64,000 nucleotides of DNA from positions 2,108,001-2,172,000 of the forward strand of contig OY970334.1 of the NCBI GenBank assembly GCA_963717445.1, read 5' to 3'. Under the pieces are notes generated by a model. That model had not been told where the DNA came from, did no database searches, and saw only the letters and a program-made list of their open reading frames with translations. Source of the DNA: JAGVPT01 sp963717445 (GTDB lineage: Bacteria > Bacteroidota > Ignavibacteria > UBA10030 > UBA8401). The position numbers and the translations under genes are program-made. Every line of letters starts with the position of its first letter. Positions within the stretch are counted from its first letter, which is position 1. Below are positions 29,701 to 38,432 of the stretch, one piece after another.

Positions 29701-29887
29701 CATTTAATGTCAAAGTATCCCCATCAACCGCACAGTAAGGAATATTAAACTCAGTCCGATAACCAGGAATTACATCGGCCTTGTTTACTCCCGTTGGAGA
29801 AGAATCTGCGTTCGTTCCAAAACAACTGATAAGTATTGAAATCAGGACAATTTTAGTTGCTTCCATAACCCAACGATTTGTATTCAT
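26768..29887 (-). CDS. Esterase-GH3 fusion (alpha/beta-hydrolase plus beta-xylosidase/glucosidase)
   Basis: The 1039-residue product has two catalytic domains. Residues about 40-330 are an acetyl-esterase-type alpha/beta-hydrolase with oxyanion 'DIHGGWWFGG' (H80), nucleophile S151 in 'GGSAGGH', acid D273 in 'GEKDP' and H305 in 'GGGHTD'. From about 345 a complete GH3 enzyme follows: 'WWNECLHGVAR', 'RDPRWGRGQETYGEDPYL', nucleophile D586 in 'VTSDCGA', and the GH3-C domain ('NADDRE…', 'VFVLMSGSAV', 'YPFGYGLSYT') with a terminal FnIII-like part. 'WWNECLHGVAR' and 'SDCGA' are typical of xylan 1,4-beta-xylosidases. It probably deacetylates and cleaves xylo-oligosaccharides. It overlaps the next gene by ATGA. 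Confidence 0.9.
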   Translation of the reverse strand: MNTNRWVMEATKIVLISILISCFGTNADSSPTGVNKADVIPGYRTEFNIPYCAVDGDTLTLNAFIPDSTEAPAPAMIDIHGGWWFGGEPATMISKAFTSKGIAVFSIQYRLGKDGGFPESIRDCRNAVRFIRKNATRFNIDPDRIGCMGGSAGGHLSLMVAMVPENFNDGGPTPELKGISAHVCNCFSNVAPTDLLRFWHEGPDDVVKTSKGKITYRDADPNIPNDSRPRLRSLFHGIVPDSKGHKKLYLGMSPISHVSKNVPPLLICDGEKDPIVPGLEGKELQEELQKAGAKSTYWITFGGGHTDPGGKGFDETLDNFLVTTLKINSPVKPAAETSKFEYPFQDTSLSFEERVNDLVARMTLREKISQMMNSAAAIPRLGVPEYNWWNECLHGVARTSYKVTSYPQAIAMAACFDPVSMHMMGGYTSEEGRAIYNESIRNNKREIYLGLTYWTPNINIFRDPRWGRGQETYGEDPYLTGTIGKAFVTGLQGDDPKYLKAAACAKHFAIHSGPESLRHKFDAEISDYDLWDTYLPAFQELVVKAKVAGVMCAYNAYEKQPCCGNDVLMTDILRNEWNFKGYVTSDCGAIADFYLGHKSDPDAAGAAARAVLHGTDVNCGDTYLALAEVVTKGLVTEEKIDESVKRLFMIRFRLGMFDPPNMVPYSNISVNALESQPHKDLALKLAHESIVLLKNENQTLPLSKKLKKVAILGPNADDRETPLANYNGFPSEIITPLKGLKAKLGKETQIYYAQVTGFTSIPDSVSITSVIDSVKDADAIIYIGGISPTLEGEEMQVNQPGFVGGDRTTILLPRVQTEFLKALQSTGKPIVFVLMSGSAVSTPWESEHLPAIINAWYGGQAGGQAVADVLFGDYNPSGRLPVTIYRNDSDLPPFQDYSMENRTYRYFKGKALYPFGYGLSYTDFAYEWKNEPQNSYTTNDTISFSVEIKNIGKAGGDEVVQAYIQYPEGNKLPLKELRDFRRVNLSENQSEVVLMKIPVADLRKMDMSKREMGLFKGKYNLFVGGSSEDQRLITSVIIE

Positions 29888-29909
29888 ACTTTTTTATTTT
29901 ATTGTTTTC

Positions 29910-32378
29910 TCATATTCCTTTTGGCATTAGTATTATTATTTCTCTCTGTTCTGTATTTATAACTAATAGCTTACCGGAAATGTTTTCTGCTTTTTTCCCG
30001 TTACGATAAATTATTAATTCTGTTCCTGGCCATGGGTTTTGAACACGGCAAACACCCCCCTTTTGTGAATTGATTTCAACAAATTCAATTTGACCATTCT
30101 TCATTGAAGCAGTTATCAAAAAAGCGTCCTGTGCAGCAAGCGTATACTGAGCATCCCATTCTTTCGGCCACGCCGGAAAAATATAATTCACCGGTTCTTT
30201 TCCGGGAGAAGGAGGTACACTCTGCAGCAAAGCAAGAATTAATGCCTGAGCCGCCAGACCAAGACGTTCGCATTCAATTGCACCGGGCCCTTCCCGCAGC
30301 ATAAGTCTATTACGTATCACTCCAACTCCTGATTCGCCTGTGCCTATATAATCACAATTATCTTCTTTAAAAGAGCGAATCTGGGATGGTATTAAGTATT
30401 TTACACGATCAGCCAGCCCTAAGTTAGCGGCAGCCACAGCATCTCTCGAAAGTACATCCACTTTGGTTTTATCGTTTACGCCATTTAGATATCTTTTGTT
30501 ATAAGCATCAAGTACACTTTCAAACAGTTCCTTGTTCTCGGTGCCGATGTTACACAAATCGTAATAAGAAGCTGGGTCTATTGACGAAGGAATTGGTGTA
30601 AGATTATCAAGAATTTCTTTCCAGACTGGACGGAGCTCAGCATCAACATCCAATATTTCCGAAGCACGGATTGCAATAGGCAGCATGACGTGCATTGCAA
30701 GGAGCTCTTCGGGAGAATCTGCACCACCCCAATTACTTTCCAAGTTGTTAATGTAACGAATGTGGTATTTTCCATCCTGTGATTTGTAGAAGTTCGGGAA
30801 ATTGCGATAGAATTCCACAGTTCCTTTAATCATAGGATAAGCAGTAGTTTTAAGCCATTCCTTGTCCAAATAATAGGCATATCGTAACCAGTATAAATAG
30901 GAAATTTTAGCAGTAGTAGACATGATATGAGAAGTCCATGCAAACGGACCTTTCTTATTTGCTAAAAATTGCCAATTCCATCGACTATTAAGTCCGTTCT
31001 TATTTCGTGCGTAGTTAAGAAATGCAGTGGAAGCTTTATCCCAAGACTTTTTTGCGAGATACAAATCCTGCATTTCTGCCGCAATACTATCAGGAAGTAC
31101 TTCCAGCCCATCAAACCATGAGGTCTCAGGTATCCAGATGCCCTTGCTGCCCCACTGCTGGTTTGCTGCTTTAACAAACGATTCAAGATTTTTACTGTAC
31201 GTTGAAAATACTGGATCCATTATTTCTGGTCTATTGGCGGGTGTTAATCCATCGTAATAGGCTCCTTGATTGTGCCACCAATACTGTGATCCCCACATGC
31301 ATAAATCTCCGTTTGAATACCACAACATTCCGCTAAAACGCGGCATATATTCCCCTCTGGAACAGGAAGCCATAATGTATAAAAAATACGTGTAATTTTT
31401 TTCGACTTCATCGGCAACGCCATCAGCGCTATGAAGCTGAATAAGACCTTTTGCCCAATAGTTTCCCCACCAAATACGGTTGTTTTCCAATAATTCATCG
31501 AAACTTTTCGATTGTACTGCATCCAATTGCCTCAAAGCCAAATCAGCCACATCTTCGTCGGGATTATAGCTTGACGCACTGGCGGTCAATATATTAAACT
31601 TTCCTTTACCTGGTTCTACAGACAAGCGCACAGTCGATTCGTTATAATACGATGCTTTGCTTTTTCGACCTGATACTTCAACTGCTACCGCAGAGGCACT
31701 GTAAAAATTTCCTTCTCTAAATTCCTGCGTCAAAATAATTCGTCCGTTCCGGATATCTAAACGTGAAGTAGCAGTATGAAACCCCGTTTTGAATTCCACT
31801 GCATGTTTGCTGGTAAGATTATAATTCTTGTTTTCATCATACCTCATCGCATAACGTAACATCCTAAGATCTATATTTATAATAGAGGGGTTATTCCTTT
31901 GGTCGTTTAGTTCTGTAGCTATTACATCCTGATTGACGTATGCTACAATGCGTGATGTAATACCATTGCCATTTGCCGTTGTCAGGCCATCAAAAACAGA
32001 TAAGTGTTGATTAAATGCCGTACCTGTAAAAACATCATCACCATAATCTGCCAGGTGAATATCCATAAACCCACAACCGTTCGAATAATTGTCATGTCCC
32101 CAGGGAAAACTATTGGTATTGTTCCCCATAGCAAAGACATCAACCCGGTTTATTTGAAAATGCAAGGCATTTGGTGTCGTCCAGACAAGAGTTCCCATAC
32201 GTCCATTACCAATAGGAATTCCTTCTTCGCTTCGTACAACCGGTGTTGTATAATTGAGATCAGCTTTCGAGACCTGGCTTTCATAGTCTGCACATGTCAG
32301 ATCATTTATTTTGGGCTGGGCTTTTATACTTTCAATAAATAAAAGTAAAAAGAAACTTAGTATTAAATGCTTTTTCAT
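29910..32378 (-). CDS. GH95-like secreted glycosidase
   Basis: The 822-residue product has a signal peptide (1-20, ending ESIKAQ). The N-terminal beta-sandwich carries 'EEGIPIGNGRMGTLVW' and 'LHFQINRVDVF', the GH95-type opening. A linker 'NRIWWGNYWAKGLIQL' and an (alpha/alpha)6 barrel follow ('YSNGDLCMWGSQYWWHNQGA', 'TAYPMIKGTVEFYRNF'), then a C-terminal strand domain ('YIFPAWPKEWDAQY', 'RVQNPWPGTEL'). Catalytic residues cannot be placed with confidence; the family normally uses Asn-activated water plus a Glu acid. The start ATG overlaps the stop of the upstream gene (ATGA), and the next gene begins 22 bases downstream. Confidence 0.75.
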   Translation of the reverse strand: MKKHLILSFFLLLFIESIKAQPKINDLTCADYESQVSKADLNYTTPVVRSEEGIPIGNGRMGTLVWTTPNALHFQINRVDVFAMGNNTNSFPWGHDNYSNGCGFMDIHLADYGDDVFTGTAFNQHLSVFDGLTTANGNGITSRIVAYVNQDVIATELNDQRNNPSIINIDLRMLRYAMRYDENKNYNLTSKHAVEFKTGFHTATSRLDIRNGRIILTQEFREGNFYSASAVAVEVSGRKSKASYYNESTVRLSVEPGKGKFNILTASASSYNPDEDVADLALRQLDAVQSKSFDELLENNRIWWGNYWAKGLIQLHSADGVADEVEKNYTYFLYIMASCSRGEYMPRFSGMLWYSNGDLCMWGSQYWWHNQGAYYDGLTPANRPEIMDPVFSTYSKNLESFVKAANQQWGSKGIWIPETSWFDGLEVLPDSIAAEMQDLYLAKKSWDKASTAFLNYARNKNGLNSRWNWQFLANKKGPFAWTSHIMSTTAKISYLYWLRYAYYLDKEWLKTTAYPMIKGTVEFYRNFPNFYKSQDGKYHIRYINNLESNWGGADSPEELLAMHVMLPIAIRASEILDVDAELRPVWKEILDNLTPIPSSIDPASYYDLCNIGTENKELFESVLDAYNKRYLNGVNDKTKVDVLSRDAVAAANLGLADRVKYLIPSQIRSFKEDNCDYIGTGESGVGVIRNRLMLREGPGAIECERLGLAAQALILALLQSVPPSPGKEPVNYIFPAWPKEWDAQYTLAAQDAFLITASMKNGQIEFVEINSQKGGVCRVQNPWPGTELIIYRNGKKAENISGKLLVINTEQREIIILMPKGI

Positions 32379-35338
32379 TCCGGGTTAATTAAATATTTAT
32401 ATCCTGCAATGGCAGAAAACTTTATACATTCACCGTTGCTATGATCTATTTTTACTGGTAAAGCTTTTTTTGTCTCTACTTCGGAAATAATAACCTGTTT
32501 CCCGGGCCACGGATTCATCACTTCACAGGGAATGCTTCGCCGTGCGTCAATTTCCAGATAGTAAACGCTGTCGGCATCTTTAGCTGCCGAGACAAGAAAT
32601 CCACCGCAAGCCTGGAAGTTGTGAAACGCGACCACGGTTGAAGGCGGCACTGCCGGGAAAAGATGGATTCGCCCGCTGCGGCTGTTCAAGAATGTTTCCG
32701 CATCGCCGCCGATTCCCGCACCGCCGCCACCTCCGCCTCCGCCATGCCATCGGCCATTTGGATCTGCGGCCACACCCAAAAGTGTCAATGCCTCGCCGGT
32801 GCTGGCCGCCTGCGGCGTCAGGCGCACGGTGCGGAGCATCATGTCCTTCTCGCTTTGCGGAGAATCGAGATTAATTTCGTCGGCTAAAGTCGTGAGATAA
32901 GAACTTACTTCATTTTGATGGTCCCGCGGATCACGTCTCGGTTCGAAGCCGGGGAGTTCACCGAAGATGAGTCCGTTGTTTTTTTGCCAAGTGGGATACG
33001 GAGCAATTTGTGCAGCGACTTCACGCCAATGTGCGCGCAAGTCAGCATCTACTCCGAGTAATTCCGCAGCATCCGCCGCACGCGTCAATCCCCAACGGAA
33101 CAGGCACAAGGAACTTATCACGTCTTTGTTATGGGAAAATTCCGGGTAAATTCCCCACCGTTCTTCTTCCATGGATGGGATGACATGATAGTAACCGTCA
33201 GTATCTTTCTTGGCATACGCCGCGTAGAACAGCGCCATTTCTTTCAACATGGGATAACATTCCCGCCGCAGAAAAGTGGTGTCGCCACCGTACTCCCATT
33301 CATCCCACGCAGGGCGGATAATTTCCGCCATAGTACCAAGACAAAGTTCAAGCGATATACAGGTATGTACATATTTTTCGGGAGTAATCGGAGGCAAATA
33401 TCCATGCGTGATAAGCATACCAGGCATGCCGAACCCATCCTTGGCATTTTGCTTTGCCCCGGGCATCCAGTGTTCGACGATCTGTTTCCACATATCCTCA
33501 CTATCACCCCAATTGCGGACGAAACGGGATGTGCAGAAAATTTCGTTGTAGCACGGCGCGCCGTCAAAGTCTTGGAAATCCCTTTCCGGCAAGGCATACG
33601 AGGCGCTGCATTCTAACTGGCGCATATCCGTCTTGGTGCCGCCACCGTGACTATCGGTGTAACTGTCATAAATGTTGCGCATGTTATCGGTACAGGCTGT
33701 TCCGGTGAGTCCGTAAAACACGCGACCATTTTCTCGCTTATCATAGAAAGCATTCCACCACTTCGTATTCTCATTCATGATTCCTTCAAAACCACCCGGC
33801 ATGGCATTCTGCAGTCGCTTTTTTGCCACAGCCAGCAAATCATCTCCATCCATTGTTGTGACAATAGTAACAAGCGTAACCAATTTGCCATTGCCTGAAG
33901 GATCTATCGTTGCTGTAGCAGCGGCTCCGGATACTTTGGATATATCTGGTCTTAGGATGCCAAAGAAGTCCCAAGGCATAGGAGGATTTAGAGGAGGTGT
34001 ACCAAGTCCATTTTTACCTTCTACGGATTCAACTATCACATTGCCCGGCGAAGTAATAACACCCATTAAAACATATTCAAACCCTTTGGGGAAAGTTTTT
34101 TCAGCCGGCATTTTTTGCCGAATCCAGAAGAAGTTGCCGTCTTTCCCACTTGTTGGAGGATCAATCGGACCGTTAAATGCCGAATCTTTCACAGCGTCAG
34201 GATTGGTATATTTCTTCCCGTCTTCAGTCATATAAATCATATGCGAAGTATCCCGATGGCGATAGAGCCTTACGAAAACAGGAGATTTGATTCCTTGAAG
34301 ATTACCGCGAATTGCATAAATATTGCTTGTCATACCAAGCACATATTCGAGATTAGCTTTTGCATTTCCTTTGGTAATTTCCATGCTGGTAACCCCGTTA
34401 GCACAATTTTGGCTCACTATTGGGGGCTCAGCCCCAGTAAGTTCGTCAATTCCAACAATAATCTGCCCAACCGGTTTCAGACATGGAAAAGCATAACGCA
34501 TTGGGTACCGATAAGGATCGACCGAGCCTCCTTCCTTCGTTAACCAGCCCAAATCAAGCGGACGTAACGAATTTCCGGGCCGTTTTGAAATTTCTTTAGG
34601 ATACGCATCTTCCAAAAGGTAGCGGTTTAAGGTCATTAAATCTGTCCCGGTCGGTTTTGTGTTCAGTAAATCTTCAGTATTAGGACGCAAAATGATACCG
34701 TTGAAACGGCTTGGAGTATAGATCGACTCACCTCCAACAACATCGTTTAATTTTGTTGCCAGGTTTGTCATTAGTACCTGCTCCTGTTCAAGTGAGCGAT
34801 TCCCGGATTCCAGATATTTTGTCATTGATGCTTTCAGATCATCACTCAGTTTTGAATTCACAAAAACAGAAACCGGGTCTGCTTTTTTGATCAATTTGTC
34901 TGCCAAAATCCTGAAGTCGATGAAATCAACTTTGTCAAACAAATATGATTGAATTTCCTTTACACCAACGTAATATTTGTTTGCAGGAGAGAAAGCGCCT
35001 TCAGTAATTTCCTGCAATGTAGGTGCTTTGAATTCGTGCAAACGGCGATCCCAAACATCATTCTTGGTTAAGCTGATAGTAATCCGATTGGTGGGACCCC
35101 ACAAAGTCGTATTCATTTTTAAGTTGTTAATACTCATCGCACCGCGATCGGGGTCGGTAGGATTCAGCGTACTCTCTATCGAGATAGATTTAGCTGCCTC
35201 ACGAAGCGGTATTTCTCTTTGCCAGGGAAGAAGATGATTTACTTCATTTTGCACATTATCGTTAATATTTGCTTGCCCAAAAGCATTAACCTGTAATATC
35301 AATAAAGCATAGAGAAAAGAATATCTAATTGATTTCAT
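32375..35338 (-). CDS. Large GH95-like secreted protein with glycine-rich insertion, mosaic composition
   Basis: The 987-residue product is the first gene of the operon. Signal peptide 1-21. The N-terminal region ('MSINNLKMNTTLWGPTNRIT', 'DVWDRRLHEF') and barrel ('TKWWNAFYDKRENGRVF', 'YGGDTTFLRRECYPMLKEMA', 'LFRWGLTRAADAAELLG') fit the GH95/GH65-like clan. It carries a glycine run (GRWHGGGGGGGGAGIGG, about residue 875) and the C-terminal 'EVMNPWPGKQV' shared with its neighbour. Bases about 32580-33740 are clearly GC-rich while both ends of the gene are AT-rich, so the coding sequence looks like a recombination mosaic. Substrate unknown. No good ribosome-binding site before the ATG. Confidence 0.68.
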   Translation of the reverse strand: MKSIRYSFLYALLILQVNAFGQANINDNVQNEVNHLLPWQREIPLREAAKSISIESTLNPTDPDRGAMSINNLKMNTTLWGPTNRITISLTKNDVWDRRLHEFKAPTLQEITEGAFSPANKYYVGVKEIQSYLFDKVDFIDFRILADKLIKKADPVSVFVNSKLSDDLKASMTKYLESGNRSLEQEQVLMTNLATKLNDVVGGESIYTPSRFNGIILRPNTEDLLNTKPTGTDLMTLNRYLLEDAYPKEISKRPGNSLRPLDLGWLTKEGGSVDPYRYPMRYAFPCLKPVGQIIVGIDELTGAEPPIVSQNCANGVTSMEITKGNAKANLEYVLGMTSNIYAIRGNLQGIKSPVFVRLYRHRDTSHMIYMTEDGKKYTNPDAVKDSAFNGPIDPPTSGKDGNFFWIRQKMPAEKTFPKGFEYVLMGVITSPGNVIVESVEGKNGLGTPPLNPPMPWDFFGILRPDISKVSGAAATATIDPSGNGKLVTLVTIVTTMDGDDLLAVAKKRLQNAMPGGFEGIMNENTKWWNAFYDKRENGRVFYGLTGTACTDNMRNIYDSYTDSHGGGTKTDMRQLECSASYALPERDFQDFDGAPCYNEIFCTSRFVRNWGDSEDMWKQIVEHWMPGAKQNAKDGFGMPGMLITHGYLPPITPEKYVHTCISLELCLGTMAEIIRPAWDEWEYGGDTTFLRRECYPMLKEMALFYAAYAKKDTDGYYHVIPSMEEERWGIYPEFSHNKDVISSLCLFRWGLTRAADAAELLGVDADLRAHWREVAAQIAPYPTWQKNNGLIFGELPGFEPRRDPRDHQNEVSSYLTTLADEINLDSPQSEKDMMLRTVRLTPQAASTGEALTLLGVAADPNGRWHGGGGGGGGAGIGGDAETFLNSRSGRIHLFPAVPPSTVVAFHNFQACGGFLVSAAKDADSVYYLEIDARRSIPCEVMNPWPGKQVIISEVETKKALPVKIDHSNGECIKFSAIAGYKYLINPE

Positions 35339-35375
35339 GATTCGACAATTAGTTATGTGAAAAAAGAATTTGTTT

Positions 35376-35562
35376 CTATCGGCTGTCTCAAGAATGGTTT
35401 CGATGTAGAATGCATTTGTAAATGTTATGCTGAGCGTAGCGAAGCATCCACCTCACCGAAGCCTCGTCGATTCACAGCGCATGATTGTCATGGATTCTTC
35501 TCCCGCCGCAAAACGGCGGGAGAAGAATGACATTTTTAGGAGTTTTGTGAGATTGCTTCTAA
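35376..35562. repeat. MITE-like element, family A (degenerate copy)
   Basis: The left end TCGGCTGTCTCAAGAATGG and the inverted right end TAGAAGCAATCTCACAAAAC are imperfect versions of the family A terminal repeat (CTAGAAGCCATCTCAAAAA) seen at 39960 and 58412. The interior has the REP-like phrases 'GCTGAGCGTAGCGAAGCATCC' (core GAGCGTAGCGAAGCATCC) and a CCCGCCG…CGGCGGG hairpin. It lies just upstream of the glycosidase operon start. Confidence 0.5.
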
Positions 35563-35599
35563 CAATTTTTCAGTATAAGATAAGTCAAGCTTTTTGATA

Positions 35600-35909
35600 G
35601 AAATCCAAACCACCCAAACTTTTTTAAACCAACGGTTCTTCAACGACAGCTCCGCCGCCAACTGTTTGAGTTGATCGTTTTCCTACTTCAATCCCCCTGA
35701 AGGCGTTTCTTGCCTGCCTCCGAAAACTCTTTACTTCACTTGTAATAAATATTCGGATTGAAGCCTTTCCTCCAGCAGAGATCGGCGATGCTTGCCTCTC
35801 CACGCGTGTCTTCCAACACGATCCTGATTTTATCTTCACTAGAGTATTTCTTGCGGGTCCGTCGCTTAATCGCTCGGACAATACTTTCGGGGTTGGTCGA
35901 TTGGTTCAT
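35600..35909 (-). pseudogene. IS3-family orfA remnant
   Basis: From ATG 35909 (GAGAGGAACAG upstream) the frame reads 'RRTRKKYSSEDKIRIVLEDT' and 'ASIADLCWRKGFNPNIYYK', the helix-turn-helix of IS3/IS911-type OrfA. A TGA replaces the expected Trp codon. The frame then continues as 'SKEFSEAGKKRLQGD', and after another stop or shift as 'DQLKQLAAELSLKNRWFKK', the leucine-zipper end. No orfB follows. Dead element. Confidence 0.75.
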
Positions 35910-36074
35910 GGTGCCTGTTCCTCTCAGATGATGGTTTGAATACACTCAAATCCATGTCTTGACTTCCAGCACCTTCTTGTCCGGCAGGCTCTGAAACGCT
36001 ACAGTTACCGACCTTCCTATGGATAAACCAATTGGAAGAAGATCATTTTTGCATATAGGTCTTTATATAATTTT

Positions 36075-36815
36075 TCAATTATTATTATTTCTTAAATGTA
36101 TATGTTGGTTTTCTTTAAAATCGTCATACAAAGGCTGTAAAATCCGGGCATCTTCATTTGCAACCTTTGCAACAGTCATAGCAAATATCTTGATCATCTT
36201 GTTGTCCGGCAATGTCACTTTTTGAGCATCTTGAGGCAGATCAATCTCGTACTTGTAAATGTAGCAATATTGATAGGAATCGTTCTTCGATGGGTAGGCA
36301 ATGTGCTTATGTGAAGCATACCAGGCAATATCATCTCTCTTTGTATAAGGTTCGATTATCTTTACAACATCGTTATTATCCGGTGTAAGCACACGGTAAT
36401 AAAACTGTCCTACATAACCTGTTCCCTGCTGTACCTTAAAAGTGCAGGATTGTCCGTCGATCTTTAAATCGCCCTGGGTATCCTCGTCGGCTGCATCTAA
36501 GATATAAAGTTTGTTATAGTTACCTTTCGGCAGATTGATCGTTTGATTCTGGCACTCTACCACATTGCTGTCACCATCGTTTGTACTTCCAGTTTTAAAG
36601 AGGATGTCTTCACTAACAGTTTCAGATGGAAGCAATTCGGCAGGGTGAGAATACCAGCGTGCAAATTGTCTGTCATCGCGGTTATCGTCAAAACTAAATG
36701 CATCAAGATTATACGGCAATGTCACTTCTGTCTGTTTTACCGGAGCCAGTGGTTTTGTTATCGGTTCAAATTTCGGTAGTGGGGTCTTTTGAATAGATGT
36801 AGAGATCCAGCGATG
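36075..36815 (-). pseudogene. C-terminal fragment of a GH38-like alpha-mannosidase
   Basis: The frame is open from after a TAG at 36816-36818 to the stop at 36075, about 246 codons. It opens with 'LAPVKQTEVTLPYNLDAFSF' and 'DDNRDD…HPAELLPSETV', resembling the C-terminal beta-domains of bacterial GH38 alpha-mannosidases (…LPYDxDxxSxDxxRxDG…PAEMLP). The catalytic N-terminal 700 or more residues are missing and no good start codon is present, so this is the surviving tail of a larger gene. It would add a third mannose-related enzyme to the window. The GH38 assignment rests on this motif alone. Confidence 0.5.
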
Positions 36816-36909
36816 CTAAACTCGCAGTGGCCCTTCGACTCCGCCGTTTTTCTGCGGGATCAGGCTGAACATTGTTATTGGGGGATAAAAGGCCCCACTA
36901 CCAAACCAT

Positions 36910-38238
36910 TTATCCTTCTGCCACCACAATCTTTTCTAATTCTTCGAGCGATTTTCCCTTCGTCTCCGGCATGACTCGCCACACAAAGAAGAAGAATGGG
37001 ATCATCATGACAGCAAAGAACATGAAAACATTCCCGCCGCCGACCCTGGAGAGAGCTAACGGAAATACTAGTCCTATTATCGCATTCATAATCCAGTGAG
37101 TAAAAGAGCCGAGAGCTTGACCTTTCGACCTGACTTTATTTGGAAATATTTCCGCGAGAAATACCCAGATGACGGCCCCTTGGGAAAATGCAAAGAATGC
37201 TATGAAGCCAACTATAAATGCGACAACTCCTGTGCTGCCGAAAAGTGTTTCATCATAATAGTGTAACGCAGCACCGGCAAGTGAAAGGAACATTCCCACT
37301 GCTCCGACCAAGAGCAATGTCTTGCGGCCGAACTTATCTATGAAAAACATTGCGATGATCGTGAATATCATATTCGTGACACCTACCGCGACTGCCTGAA
37401 GCATTGCAAAGTTTGTGCTCGCGCCGGCTTTCTCGAATATCATCGGCGCATAATACATGATCACATTGATCCCCGACAATTGGTTGAATATCGCCAACAG
37501 AACGGCGCACATAATGACAAATCTATACTTCTTCTGGAGAAGTTTTGTCGTAGTGCTTCCGGATTCTTCTTTTAAAGACTCCACAATGCTATTGAGTTCT
37601 GATTCAACATTATCTGCGCCGACATCGTGCAACACTTCCCTTGCTTCAGCCACCCGATTTTTCTTGACCAGCCAGCGCGGACTTTCAGGGACAACGAACA
37701 ACAAAACAAAGAAAATAGCCGCTGGTATTGACATCACGCCAAACATCCAACGCCAATTCTCAGGTCCAATTCCGACAAGCAGATAGTTCGAAAAAAAGGC
37801 GACAAGAATTCCAAGGACGATATTGAACTGCGCAACCGCAACAAGCCTCCCTCTTAGTCTTGCGGGCGAAATTTCTGCGATATACATCGGAGCCATGACC
37901 GAAGCTGCTCCAATTGCCAAACCGCCGAAGAATCTTGAGATGAGCAGAGTGTACCACCCGGCAGCAAACGAGCACCCAAGAGCCGATAAGAAATACAGTG
38001 CGCCGCACACCGATAAGATGGCACGCCTCCCAAAAATATCTCCGGGCTTTCCGACTGCGATCGCCCCTATGACGGTTCCCCACAAAGCAATTGATACAGT
38101 CACTCCGAGCGTGGTGTCGGTTAGGCTAAAATATTGAGTGATAAACTTTGTGGTTCCGGAAATTACTGCTGTGTCGAATCCAAACAATAAACTGCCCAGC
38201 GCTGATACAACCGTAGCAAATAGTAATTTTCTATTCAT
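36910..38238 (-). CDS. MFS sugar porter (XylE/GLUT family)
   Basis: The 442-residue, 12-helix membrane protein has the full set of sugar-porter signatures. These are 'GFDTAVISG' in helix 1, 'GDIFGRRAIL' and 'DKFGRKTLLL' (RxGRR-type loops), 'SPARLRGRL', 'VVPESPRWLV' before the central loop, 'QLSGINVIMYYAP' in helix 7 and 'MPETKGKSLEELE' at the C-terminus. It acts as a proton-coupled importer of a monosaccharide such as xylose, arabinose or glucose. GGGAATTAA precedes the ATG. Neighbours are the unassigned secreted protein upstream (38433) and a GH38 remnant downstream. Confidence 0.93.
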   Translation of the reverse strand: MNRKLLFATVVSALGSLLFGFDTAVISGTTKFITQYFSLTDTTLGVTVSIALWGTVIGAIAVGKPGDIFGRRAILSVCGALYFLSALGCSFAAGWYTLLISRFFGGLAIGAASVMAPMYIAEISPARLRGRLVAVAQFNIVLGILVAFFSNYLLVGIGPENWRWMFGVMSIPAAIFFVLLFVVPESPRWLVKKNRVAEAREVLHDVGADNVESELNSIVESLKEESGSTTTKLLQKKYRFVIMCAVLLAIFNQLSGINVIMYYAPMIFEKAGASTNFAMLQAVAVGVTNMIFTIIAMFFIDKFGRKTLLLVGAVGMFLSLAGAALHYYDETLFGSTGVVAFIVGFIAFFAFSQGAVIWVFLAEIFPNKVRSKGQALGSFTHWIMNAIIGLVFPLALSRVGGGNVFMFFAVMMIPFFFFVWRVMPETKGKSLEELEKIVVAEG

Positions 38239-38432
38239 TTAATTCCCGAATTAGTTGAGGAAATCCCCTCTACTTCCATGCTATAAATTTTGAGAGAATG
38301 TTGTCAAAGTTGGATTTAAATTCACACATGAGATTGCTTCGTTCCACTTTCGACTACGGTTCGGCAACACACTCTTTATAAGTCGCGATCATCTACAGAA
38401 GAAAAAAACAATAAACTTTCGAAACAGACATT

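Noticed and set aside
32638..34543. Several overlapping plus-strand frames opposite the 987-residue gene
   Set aside because: They are antisense to a long secreted-enzyme frame and show no family motifs.
36075..36725. Intact 216-residue gene
   Set aside because: Homology-like sequence extends upstream of the first possible start, no signal peptide or ribosome-binding site is present, and it matches only the C-terminal end of a much larger GH38-type enzyme.
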